DNA of 9,167 nt from Gammaproteobacteria bacterium. GTDB taxonomy: Bacteria; Pseudomonadota; Gammaproteobacteria; GRL18. Location: contig JAGLFC010000034.1 in assembly GCA_023144715.1 (NCBI GenBank), forward strand, positions 1-9,167. The letters are read 5' to 3'. A program made the position numbers and the translations under genes. Shown here in pieces: positions 1 to 5,967 of the stretch (within the stretch, counting starts at the first letter, position 1; every line of letters begins with the position of its first letter). The notes under the pieces are model-generated. The model was not told where the DNA came from, made no database searches, and saw nothing but the letters and a program-made list of their open reading frames with translations.

Positions 1-35
1 TTTGTATCGTTTGTATCGTTTGTATTATCAGACAT
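1..35 (-). CDS. N-terminal fragment of an unidentified gene (continues beyond window)
   Basis: An ATG at 35 opens a frame that runs off the left edge after 11 codons (MSDNTNDTNDT). AAGGGA lies 7 nt upstream, a plausible ribosome site of the same type as the preceding gene's AAGGGG. The codons come from a 9-bp tandem repeat (ACAAACGAT) encoding Thr-Asn-Asp. Too short to identify; a polar, probably disordered N-terminus is all that can be said. It could also be chance. Confidence 0.45.
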   Translation of the reverse strand, partial: MSDNTNDTNDT

Positions 36-71
36 ATTTATATCCCTTAAATAAAAATATTATGAAGATAG

Positions 72-95
72 ATCTGTGATATAAAATATACAGAT
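72..95. repeat. bulged inverted repeat before the left-end gene
   Basis: ATCTGT-G-ATAT (72-82) pairs with ATATACAGAT (86-95) over ten base pairs with one bulged G and an AAA loop. It lies about 40 nt before the partial gene at the left edge, within its probable leader. Function unknown. Confidence 0.35.
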
Positions 96-127
96 AGTGT
101 GTAATAAATAATTATAAGTGGTCACTC

Positions 128-158
128 TATTAGTATAACATAAAATATTATACTAATA
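128..158. repeat. perfect 11-bp inverted repeat downstream of the Asn/Trp-rich gene
   Basis: TATTAGTATAA (128-138) and its exact complement (148-158) flank a 9-nt loop. On the plus strand the run AATTTTTT follows, while on the coding minus strand no T-run follows. As drawn it would terminate plus-strand transcripts, yet no plus-strand gene is visible. It may instead stabilise the 3' end of the preceding mRNA, or serve as an operator for the next gene. Confidence 0.6.
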
Positions 159-181
159 AATTTTTTAAAGGGATTACTTAA

Positions 182-634
182 TTATTGTGCAGGTACTGGA
201 ACAGCCATATTGGTTGGATAATATTGATAGCCTTGTTGTTCATAAGGATTAGCATAAGCACCATAAGGGTTTCCATAGCCACCTTGAGGATAACCATACG
301 CATTATTACGGTAAGAACGATTATTGCTATTACCCCAATTCCAAGGTGCGTTATTTCCACTATTCCAATTCCAAGGTGCGTTATTTGTACCCCAGTTATT
401 GCCACCCCAAGAATTACCACCACGGTTATTACTCCAAGGACCACTATTCCAAGGACCATCACTCCAATTTTGATTCCAATTAGGGCTATAACCATTACTC
501 ATATTCCAAGGAGCATTACTTCCACCCCAACTATTATTGCCGCTATTATTACCATTACCAAAGCTAAAAGCAGAGGCTGAAATAGTGGCCACTAAGAATG
601 ATGTACCGATAATTAATTGTGCTATTTTTTGCAT
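182..634 (-). CDS. secreted Asn/Gly/Trp-rich low-complexity protein, possible sulfur globule protein
   Basis: A 150-residue exported protein. It has a Sec signal peptide (MQKIAQ, hydrophobic core, likely cleavage after SASA at residue 22). The mature part has no Cys and almost no charge. Residues 23-110 are dominated by Asn, Gly, Ser and 12 Trp in repeats such as NNAPWNW and GPWNSGPW. Residues 111-141 switch to Tyr/Gly/Pro repeats (YGYPQGGYGNPYGAY). There are about 32 Asn in total. This resembles the envelope proteins of periplasmic sulfur globules (SgpA-C of Allochromatium and relatives), which are small, exported and rich in Gly, Asn and aromatic residues. Low complexity makes this composition-based only; a structural, adhesive or silk-like envelope protein is the alternative. 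The ATG has AAGGGG 8 nt upstream. It follows ccoS by 65 nt and need not function with the oxidase. Confidence 0.8.
   Translation of the reverse strand: MQKIAQLIIGTSFLVATISASAFSFGNGNNSGNNSWGGSNAPWNMSNGYSPNWNQNWSDGPWNSGPWSNNRGGNSWGGNNWGTNNAPWNWNSGNNAPWNWGNSNNRSYRNNAYGYPQGGYGNPYGAYANPYEQQGYQYYPTNMAVPVPAQ
335..386 (-). repeat. 22-bp direct repeat with 30-bp period inside the Asn/Trp-rich gene
   Basis: An identical 22-bp segment occurs at 335-356 and 365-386, offset by 30 bp (10 codons), and encodes the repeated NNAPWNW units. Identity at the DNA level points to recent duplication or slippage rather than selection on protein sequence alone. Confidence 0.8.
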
Positions 635-670
635 ATAAAAGACCCCTTTTAAATAATCATATTTTTATTT

Positions 671-676
671 ATTATA
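671..676 (-). promoter_or_regulatory. candidate -10 box of the Asn/Trp-rich protein gene
   Basis: A perfect TATAAT in the 65-nt gap after ccoS would start transcription about 30 nt before the ATG at 634. A TTAATA occurs upstream at 15- or 21-nt spacing, so no good -35 box exists. In such AT-rich DNA this is weak evidence. Confidence 0.3.
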
Positions 677-699
677 ATTCTATTGAGAATTTATTAATA

Positions 700-906
700 T
701 TAACGAGTTTTTATTGTTTTGTCTTTATTTTTTTCATTTTCTTTTGATTGTGGTGTTTTTGGTGTTAAATCTTCATCCATTAATATACGATGAGCATCCC
801 CTTCAAGATCATCAAATTGTCCTGATTTGATTGCCCAAAATAAAATAATCACCAACACAATACCAATAATAATCATACTGGGAATTAAGCCATAGATTAC
901 CTCCAT
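700..906 (-). CDS. ccoS: cbb3-type cytochrome oxidase assembly protein CcoS
   Basis: Small single-span membrane protein needed to mature cbb3 oxidase; in Rhodobacter, loss of CcoS leaves CcoN without its haem and copper cofactors. The 68-residue product has a short N-terminus, a transmembrane helix at about 4-24 and the family signature FWAIKSGQFDDLEGDAHRIL (23-42), then a charged Lys/Glu/Thr-rich tail that is likely disordered. The ATG has AGGAGG 5 nt upstream, and the gene starts 16 nt after the ccoI stop, so it is the last recognisable gene of ccoGHIS. No terminator is visible after it, so transcription may run into the next gene. Confidence 0.95.
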   Translation of the reverse strand: MEVIYGLIPSMIIIGIVLVIILFWAIKSGQFDDLEGDAHRILMDEDLTPKTPQSKENEKNKDKTIKTR

Positions 907-922
907 TTTTACCTCCTATTTA

Positions 923-3460
923 TTACGACTTTTTTATATTGCGAAAAGACCAACGTATTCGAGCAGCATTGCCTATCACAAGTAAAGAACTTAAAGGCAT
1001 TGAAATAGCCGCCACTAATGGCGTGATCATAGCAGCCATTGCTAAAGGCACCATAATGATATTATACACAATTGATAGGGCAATATTTTGTTTAATGGTC
1101 TTTAATGTCACCCGAGAAAGTTCAGCGGCTAGGGGGATTTTTTCTAATTCGCCATTGACAAGAATCACATCGGCACTATCAATCGACACATCGGTGCCTG
1201 ATCCCATTGCAATACCAATATCAGCTCTCACTAATGCGGGTGCATCATTAATACCATCACCTACCATCGCAATTAAATCACCGTATTGCTGTTTTTGTTG
1301 AATCACTTGATCTTTTTCGTCAGGCATGACTTCTGCAATCACTTCTTCTATGGCAAGTTGTTTTGCCATATAGTCTGCTACTTCTTGTTTATCACCACTG
1401 AGCAAGGTGAGTTTAAAATTTTTCTGGTGCATTTCTTGTACAATTTCTTTAGCATTGGGGCGGAGTTTGTCTTCTATCACAAAGGCTGACAGTGATTCAT
1501 TTTCGAGCCAAGCATACACCACAGTACTGCCTAAACGATGGTATTCCATAACCGATTGTTCCATCGTTGAAAAAAGTAAGCTCAATGATGAGTGATCTTT
1601 CTCGTTTGCGAGTACTTTAATCCAATTTAAGGAACCAATAGCCATTATTTGTCCCTGATACTCACCTTGTATACCTGAACCTGAAACCACTTTGATTTGC
1701 TCAAATTCTACTTTTTTATAAAATTCATATTGCTGACTAAAATTAACAATAGCTTTAGCAATCGTATGCTCTGAATAACTTTCTAAACAAGCACTTAAAT
1801 TAAGGCTATTTTTTTGCTGTGCATTGAGTTGTTCAATAAAATTATTATTTGGAATAATAGTTTTTATGGTCTTTTGCTTGAGATCACTCGTCAATATGGT
1901 GCTGACCAGCATTTTACCCTGAGTTAACGTCCCTGTTTTATCAAATACAAAGTGGCGTACTGAGGATAAAATTTCTAAGACTGCCCCATGTTTTACCAAT
2001 ATACCCATTCTAGCACCGACTCCTGTAGCAACCGCTATTGCCATGGGTGTTGCCAGACCAAAGGCACAGGGGCAAGTAATAATCAATACTGATACCGCAG
2101 CCATTAAAGCAATTTCTATATCCGTGCTATACCAAAACAGAAAGCTTATGGTGGCTAATAGTAAAGTAATTGAAACAAACCAAGGAATAATTTTATCTGC
2201 GGTACATTGTATGGGTGCTTTGGTGGATTGTGCCTCATCCACCAAATGAATAATTTTACCTAAGGCGGTATCTTTAAGTGTACCGCTGACTTGCAAAGTT
2301 AATACACCATTTTTATTCGTTGTACCTGCGGAAACTTTATCGCCCATAAATTTGGCAACAGGCACAAATTCTCCTGTGAGCATTGATTCATCAATAATAC
2401 TTTCACCTTTAAGAATCAGACCATCCGCAGGAATTCGCTCACCCGCTTTCACTTGTATTAAATCATTTTCTTTCAGTACGCTCACGGGAACAATTTTGAT
2501 TTCATCCCTTTCAATTCGATGAGCAATTTTAGGTTGTAAATCTAAAAGGCGTTGTGAGGATTGTACTGCCAAACGTTTTGACATGGCTTCCAGATAACGA
2601 CCTGTGAGTATCACAAAAAGAAAATTAACCACGGTATCAAAATAGACATGAGCAATTTCTGAACCACTGATCACCACATAACAGGAATAAAGATAGGTTA
2701 TACTTGCCCCAATGGCAATAGGTAAATCCATAGTCAGATGACGATTCATTAAACCTGTCATTGCACCACGAAAAAAAGGATAGCCTGAATAGAGCAAAGT
2801 AGGCGTTGCCAAACCTAAGCCAAGCCAATAAAAAAGTTCTTTAAACTTCCCTTCATCCGCTCCTGCATAGAGTGCAATAGAAATCCACATCAGATTCATC
2901 GCTGCAAAGCCAGCAAAGGATAGGCGAAAGAGTAAGTGGCGATTTTGCTTTTTTATCTGACCTTCGGCGGCTTCTGGATCATAAGGAACCGCCGCATAAC
3001 CTATTTGTCCTAGGGCGTGCATAATTTGAGACAGTTTAATTTCTCGATTATCCCATTTTAGGTGAAGTTTTTTAACACTCAGATTCACATTGGCTTTAAG
3101 CACAGCAGATTCAGAGGCTAAACGATGTTCAATTAACCAAACACAGGCTGCACAGTGAATCCCTTCAATCAGTAGATGTATTTCACGAAGTTCACCCAGA
3201 TCAGGTACAAATTCACGCTGAACATCATCTAAATCATAGACTTCTAATTGAGAATCAATATCTGGAGGGGGTTGTAAGGTTTCACCTTCTGGAGTGCGTT
3301 GATAAAAGCCGCCCATCCCTGAGCCATAAATGGTTTCACACACCATTTGACAGCCATGGCAACAAAAGTGCATTTGTTTACCCTCAATGGTTGAACTAAT
3401 TTCTTCATCATCAGGTAAGGGTAAATGGCAATGATCACATTGCTCAGAGCGTATTGCCAT
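923..3460 (-). CDS. ccoI: cbb3 oxidase copper-translocating P1B-type ATPase CcoI (FixI)
   Basis: Membrane P-type ATPase that exports Cu(I) for insertion into the CuB site of CcoN. The 845-residue product begins with the Cys-rich metal-binding region of CcoI-type pumps (CDHCH at 8-12, CCHGC at 33-37). A heavy-metal-associated domain follows, with GIHCAAC at 100-106. The pump core has the actuator TGE at 362-364, the transmembrane copper motif CPC at 463-465, the phosphorylation motif DKTGT at 507-511 (Asp507), TLLSGD at 685-690 and GDGINDAP at 734-741. About eight membrane helices are visible: four before the actuator, two around CPC and two at the C-terminus. The nucleotide-binding His motif reads SEHT (563-566) instead of the usual SEHP. 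The gene abuts ccoH and is followed 16 nt later by ccoS. The CcoI rather than CopA subtype is set by the N-terminal region and the neighbours. Confidence 0.97.
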   Translation of the reverse strand: MAIRSEQCDHCHLPLPDDEEISSTIEGKQMHFCCHGCQMVCETIYGSGMGGFYQRTPEGETLQPPPDIDSQLEVYDLDDVQREFVPDLGELREIHLLIEGIHCAACVWLIEHRLASESAVLKANVNLSVKKLHLKWDNREIKLSQIMHALGQIGYAAVPYDPEAAEGQIKKQNRHLLFRLSFAGFAAMNLMWISIALYAGADEGKFKELFYWLGLGLATPTLLYSGYPFFRGAMTGLMNRHLTMDLPIAIGASITYLYSCYVVISGSEIAHVYFDTVVNFLFVILTGRYLEAMSKRLAVQSSQRLLDLQPKIAHRIERDEIKIVPVSVLKENDLIQVKAGERIPADGLILKGESIIDESMLTGEFVPVAKFMGDKVSAGTTNKNGVLTLQVSGTLKDTALGKIIHLVDEAQSTKAPIQCTADKIIPWFVSITLLLATISFLFWYSTDIEIALMAAVSVLIITCPCAFGLATPMAIAVATGVGARMGILVKHGAVLEILSSVRHFVFDKTGTLTQGKMLVSTILTSDLKQKTIKTIIPNNNFIEQLNAQQKNSLNLSACLESYSEHTIAKAIVNFSQQYEFYKKVEFEQIKVVSGSGIQGEYQGQIMAIGSLNWIKVLANEKDHSSLSLLFSTMEQSVMEYHRLGSTVVYAWLENESLSAFVIEDKLRPNAKEIVQEMHQKNFKLTLLSGDKQEVADYMAKQLAIEEVIAEVMPDEKDQVIQQKQQYGDLIAMVGDGINDAPALVRADIGIAMGSGTDVSIDSADVILVNGELEKIPLAAELSRVTLKTIKQNIALSIVYNIIMVPLAMAAMITPLVAAISMPLSSLLVIGNAARIRWSFRNIKKS

Positions 3461-4021
3461 TTAGTCTTTCACAAAGATGCTTTTAGCATAATTGACTTCT
3501 ATACCATCAATTACTGCACTGGCCAATAAATCCCACTTACCTTTACTTTCAAATCTCATTCTCGCCTGATAACCCTTTTTTTCTGGTGTTAAAATCATCT
3601 TTCGAGAAAAATCTTGTTTTGAATCTGAAGGTCTATAGGCATATAAGGTCATGCTTTCAACAGGTACAAATTGCCCAGTTTTATTGGTAATGACAAATTT
3701 AATGACAATGGTTTTGTTTTGATAAGCTTGACTCATTTGAAAGTGAGGTAACCATTTACTATTATTATCTAATTTTATTTTAATATTTTTTTCATAATCC
3801 TGACCACGCTCATAAAAGTCATCGACGACAAGACCCGGAAAACCACTATTGGCTTGTATGACCATATAAATAGTGCCTGTCATTGCCATAAAAACAAGAA
3901 ATAACCAACCTAGTAACAAAGGGCTTTTATACCAGTGTTGTATATAAACAGGTTTAGACCATGTTCTTGTTGTTGATGGCTCTCTAGGGAGTTGCTGTGA
4001 TTTTAATCTTGGCTCAGACAC
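3461..4021 (-). CDS. ccoH: cbb3 oxidase assembly protein CcoH (FixH family)
   Basis: Single-span membrane protein required for cbb3 assembly. In Rhodobacter it works with CcoI and stays near the assembling or mature complex; the exact chemistry is unsettled. The 186-residue product has a polar N-terminus of about 30 residues, the typical QHWYKSPLLLGWL entry to a transmembrane helix (about 34-55), then a periplasmic FixH domain. Typical features are the GLVVDDFYERGQDYEKNI segment (63-80) and the C-terminal GKWDLLASA block (161-169). GTG start, chosen from the GAGG 8 nt upstream and the need to keep the helix. The stop is directly adjacent to the ccoI ATG (TAAATG), so the two are probably translationally coupled. 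It is a little longer than the usual 150-170 residues because of the N-terminal tail. Confidence 0.93.
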   Translation of the reverse strand: MSEPRLKSQQLPREPSTTRTWSKPVYIQHWYKSPLLLGWLFLVFMAMTGTIYMVIQANSGFPGLVVDDFYERGQDYEKNIKIKLDNNSKWLPHFQMSQAYQNKTIVIKFVITNKTGQFVPVESMTLYAYRPSDSKQDFSRKMILTPEKKGYQARMRFESKGKWDLLASAVIDGIEVNYAKSIFVKD

Positions 4022-4029
4022 AAAAATAA

Positions 4030-4033
4030 CCTC
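4030..4033 (-). promoter_or_regulatory. ribosome binding site of ccoH
   Basis: GAGG lies 8 nt before the GTG at 4021 and supports that non-ATG start. The next in-frame ATG, at codon 45, would cut into the membrane helix. Confidence 0.7.
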
Positions 4034-4066
4034 AATTGTAAATTTTAAAAGATAATATTAGAGATT

Positions 4067-4107
4067 ATTAATGAGCTTTTTATATTTTATTAAAGAAGCT
4101 CATTAAT
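4067..4107. repeat. 12-bp inverted repeat between ccoG and ccoH
   Basis: ATTAATGAGCTT (4067-4078) and its exact complement (4096-4107) flank a 17-nt AT-rich loop that can pair further (TTTTTA with TAAAG). It fills most of the 95-nt gap between the ccoG stop and the ccoH GTG. On the minus strand only a mixed AT stretch follows, not a clean T-run, so it is at best a partial terminator or an mRNA processing/stability hairpin that sets ccoG apart from ccoHIS. Confidence 0.6.
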
Positions 4108-4116
4108 CATAACATT

Positions 4117-5550
4117 CTAACGTTTAGGACCAATAAAGACACTATTACGATCACTTTGATACACTGTACCCAGTGCATCTGTGCCTTCTATATGAAAAAT
4201 AATATCCTGTGATTTTTCAGTCAGATTTTTTCTGGGTACTTTTACAAAAATAGTTACTGCGGTCACTGTTCCATGAGTCGCTGTTACTTCTTTTTCAGCA
4301 CCTTTAATAATCAATCCTTGAAAATCATTCGCCTTATCGACTGAAATAGAGACATTTATATCTTTATTCATTTTATTGAGTACTTTTAAGGTATAACGAT
4401 TTTGAATGGTGCCATCACTTTGTACCACAAATAAGGGTTGACGAGCATGAAGCACTTTGAGTTCTAAAGGTTCCATACTGGTCAGACCTGTTATAACACC
4501 TGATAGTGCAATCACTAAAATAGTGGTATAAACCCAAACTCTTGGGCGTTTTAGTAAGGGTTTTTCTTTCTTACCCATAATGCCATCCCAAGAAGCGTAC
4601 TTAATTAAGCCAATGGGCTTATTGATTTTTTCCATCACTGAATCACAAGCATCAATACACAAGCCACACATGATACAGCCTTCTTGTTGACCACCACGAA
4701 TATCAACGCCTGTTGGACAGACTGCCACACATTGATTACAGTCAACACAATCACCCTGATCGTCGCTTGTGGGCTTACCTTTCACTAAACGACCTCGTGT
4801 TTCACCACGAGAAACATCATAACTAGGCACAATAGAGGTATCATCAATCATTACCGCTTGAATACGAGCATAAGGGCAAAGCCAAAAACACGTTTGCTCA
4901 CGTAAGAAACCTGCTAAAAACACTGTACCTACAACAAATAATAAGAGTGTGGTATACACGGTTGAAGAAGCATTTAAGGTAAAAATATCCACCCATAATT
5001 GATAAGCATCGGTAAACCATGCGGTAAAGCTAATACCTGTTAAAAGAGCAATTAAAAACCAGAGCGTATATTTTTTGGCACGAACAATAATTTTTGCGGC
5101 ATTCCAAGGGGATTTTTCTAATTTTCTTCGTTTAGCGGGTGTCCCTTCGAGTTTATCTTCTATCCACGTAAATACATCTGTCCAGACTGTTTGAAAACAG
5201 AAATATCCACACCAGACTCGTCCAGCTAATGCGGTCACGACTGCAAGTAAAATAGCAAAGAATAATAATAAAAAAGACAGCATCCATAAATCTTGTGGTA
5301 AAAGAGTAATGCCAAAAATATGAAATTGACGAGCAGGAATATCAAATAATACCGCTTGGCGATCACCCAAGCGAAGATAAGGACCAATAAAGAAAATAAG
5401 CCATAAAAAATTAGATGCCCACTTTAAATTTCTAAATTTTCCGCCCATACGTTTGGCGTGAATTTTAACATCACCCACATTAATTGTATGTTCTTGTGCT
5501 TCTGCATACAAATCTTCAAGGGATTGTTCCTGTGTTGATTTTTCAGACAT
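4117..5550 (-). CDS. ccoG: cbb3 oxidase assembly protein CcoG (RdxA/FixG; 4Fe-4S cupric reductase)
   Basis: Polytopic membrane iron-sulfur protein needed for cbb3 assembly. Family work assigns it Cu(II)-to-Cu(I) reduction, feeding the CcoI copper pump. The 477-residue product has about five hydrophobic segments (roughly 45-60, 88-110, 162-182, 200-218, 338-358). Membrane-side Cys motifs are WCGYFC (113-118) and CFWLCPYARIQ (221-231), matching the conserved CxxxC and CxxxCP pairs of the family. Two ferredoxin-type clusters follow, CVDCNQCVAVCP (268-279) and CIMCGLCIDAC (292-302). The C-terminal region at about 365-470 is the Ig-like FixG domain, ending in NSVFIGPKR. The ATG has a weak AAGAG-type ribosome site. 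It is first in the ccoGHIS unit behind a candidate regulated promoter. Length is normal; nothing is broken. Confidence 0.97.
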   Translation of the reverse strand: MSEKSTQEQSLEDLYAEAQEHTINVGDVKIHAKRMGGKFRNLKWASNFLWLIFFIGPYLRLGDRQAVLFDIPARQFHIFGITLLPQDLWMLSFLLLFFAILLAVVTALAGRVWCGYFCFQTVWTDVFTWIEDKLEGTPAKRRKLEKSPWNAAKIIVRAKKYTLWFLIALLTGISFTAWFTDAYQLWVDIFTLNASSTVYTTLLLFVVGTVFLAGFLREQTCFWLCPYARIQAVMIDDTSIVPSYDVSRGETRGRLVKGKPTSDDQGDCVDCNQCVAVCPTGVDIRGGQQEGCIMCGLCIDACDSVMEKINKPIGLIKYASWDGIMGKKEKPLLKRPRVWVYTTILVIALSGVITGLTSMEPLELKVLHARQPLFVVQSDGTIQNRYTLKVLNKMNKDINVSISVDKANDFQGLIIKGAEKEVTATHGTVTAVTIFVKVPRKNLTEKSQDIIFHIEGTDALGTVYQSDRNSVFIGPKR

Positions 5551-5590
5551 GACTAATGTTCTCTTTATTAATATTCGTTATTATAATTAT

Positions 5591-5626
5591 TTTATGGTAT
5601 ATCCTTAACCACAAAAATGCCATAAA
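5591..5626 (-). repeat. imperfect inverted repeat in the ccoG leader
   Basis: TTTATGGTAT (5591-5600) and ATGCCATAAA (5617-5626) are complementary at nine of ten positions around a 16-nt loop. On the minus-strand transcript the mismatch is C against A. It would form a leader hairpin about 40 nt before the ccoG start. No riboswitch family is recognised, and it could be chance in AT-rich DNA. Confidence 0.3.
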
Positions 5627-5650
5627 AAACTCTTTCTACTATGCTTTAAT

Positions 5651-5691
5651 ATTATAAATTAAATAAAAAAACACTCGGTAACTTATGTTAC
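5651..5691 (-). promoter_or_regulatory. candidate class II CRP/FNR-type promoter of ccoGHIS
   Basis: On the minus strand a TATAAT box (5656-5651) is preceded by a perfect palindrome GTAAC-N4-GTTAC (5691-5678). With +1 predicted near 5644, the palindrome centre falls at about -40.5, close to the -41.5 typical of class II FNR/CRP activators. The hexamer in the -35 position (ACCGAG) does not resemble TTGACA, as expected for an activator-dependent promoter. The half-site differs from the FNR consensus TTGAT, so the regulator is unknown. The predicted leader is about 93 nt. Confidence 0.45.
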
Positions 5692-5712
5692 ACAAGGTAC
5701 TTAATTGAAAAC

Positions 5713-5742
5713 AAAAAAAAGAGAGGTAAACCTCTCTTTTTT
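5713..5742 (-). terminator. intrinsic terminator after ccoNOQP and the small ORF
   Basis: GAGAGG (5721-5726) pairs with CCTCTC (5731-5736) around a TAAA loop, and the stem can extend through the flanking A and T runs. On the minus strand a run of eight Ts follows (plus-strand As at 5713-5720), giving a classic Rho-independent terminator. Ts also follow on the plus strand, so it could act in both directions. It separates the structural operon from ccoGHIS. Confidence 0.85.
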
Positions 5743-5761
5743 ATATAATATAAAATTATTT

Positions 5762-5878
5762 CTAATCTTCGCTGTGATCGGTATTAATTTTCTTTACTGC
5801 CATAATACCCAGATACACGATAATTATAACGCAGATAGCAACCGCACCCATAGAACCATAAAATACAGCATCATTCAT
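5762..5878 (-). CDS. 38-aa single-span membrane protein in the cco locus (possible accessory oxidase subunit)
   Basis: A short ORF, below usual ORF-calling cut-offs, between ccoP and ccoG. The 38-residue product starts MNDAVFYGSMGAVAICVI. It has a short N-terminus, one strongly hydrophobic helix at about residues 9-28, a Lys-Lys pair right after it (29-30) and a polar acidic tail ending in HSED. This predicts N-out/C-in insertion. ATG start with GAGG at 8 nt; TAG stop, then an intrinsic terminator 20 nt later, so it would be the last gene of the oxidase operon. I do not recognise the sequence. Size and topology recall CcoM, a roughly 37-residue single-helix subunit reported in the Pseudomonas stutzeri cbb3 structure, and CcoQ/CcoS-like helpers. 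The link to cbb3 is inferred from position and architecture, not from sequence identity. Confidence 0.7.
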   Translation of the reverse strand: MNDAVFYGSMGAVAICVIIIVYLGIMAVKKINTDHSED

Positions 5879-5886
5879 TATGAACA

Positions 5887-5890
5887 CCTC
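5887..5890 (-). promoter_or_regulatory. ribosome binding site of the 38-aa small ORF
   Basis: GAGG (within AGAGGTG) lies 8 nt before the ATG at 5878. It is one of the main arguments that this short ORF is translated. Confidence 0.65.
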
Positions 5891-5908
5891 TATAATAAAC
5901 CGATTATA

Positions 5909-5938
5909 GCATCATAATATTGACTCATATTATGATGC
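5909..5938. repeat. perfect 12-bp inverted repeat with 6-nt loop after ccoP
   Basis: GCATCATAATAT (5909-5920) and its exact reverse complement (5927-5938) flank the loop TGACTC. The element lies between the ccoP stop and the small ORF. On the coding (minus) strand no T-run follows, so it is not a standard intrinsic terminator for ccoP; a short T5 run follows on the plus strand instead. It may be an mRNA 3' stabilising or processing hairpin between ccoNOQP and the small ORF, or an operator. A TATAAT sequence lies directly after it on the minus strand (5907-5902), which leaves room for a separate weak promoter. The repeat itself is certain; its role is not known. Confidence 0.7.
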
Positions 5939-5967
5939 CTACTTTTTAAAATAAGCCAAGCAAAAAA

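Noticed and set aside
1..27. CRISPR-like repeat at the left edge
   Set aside because: The units are 9 bp, directly adjacent without spacers, and in frame with a putative start; a simple tandem repeat explains them.
178..495. 105-residue minus-strand ORF rich in Ile/Val/Gly
   Set aside because: Frame-shifted shadow of the Asn/Trp-rich gene; its composition is the expected out-of-frame reading of the repeats.
185..580. 131-residue plus-strand ORF rich in Ile/Thr/Arg
   Set aside because: Antisense shadow of the same low-complexity gene; no ribosome site and no family resemblance.
939..1301. 120-residue plus-strand ORF
   Set aside because: Antisense to the conserved C-terminal ATPase domain of ccoI; no independent support.
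5551..5761. Consensus FNR box TTGAT-N4-ATCAA upstream of ccoG
   Set aside because: Looked for and not present; only the variant palindrome GTAAC-N4-GTTAC was found.
5705..5917. 70-residue plus-strand ORF
   Set aside because: It starts at the terminator, runs antisense through the better supported 38-aa membrane ORF and ends inside the inverted repeat.
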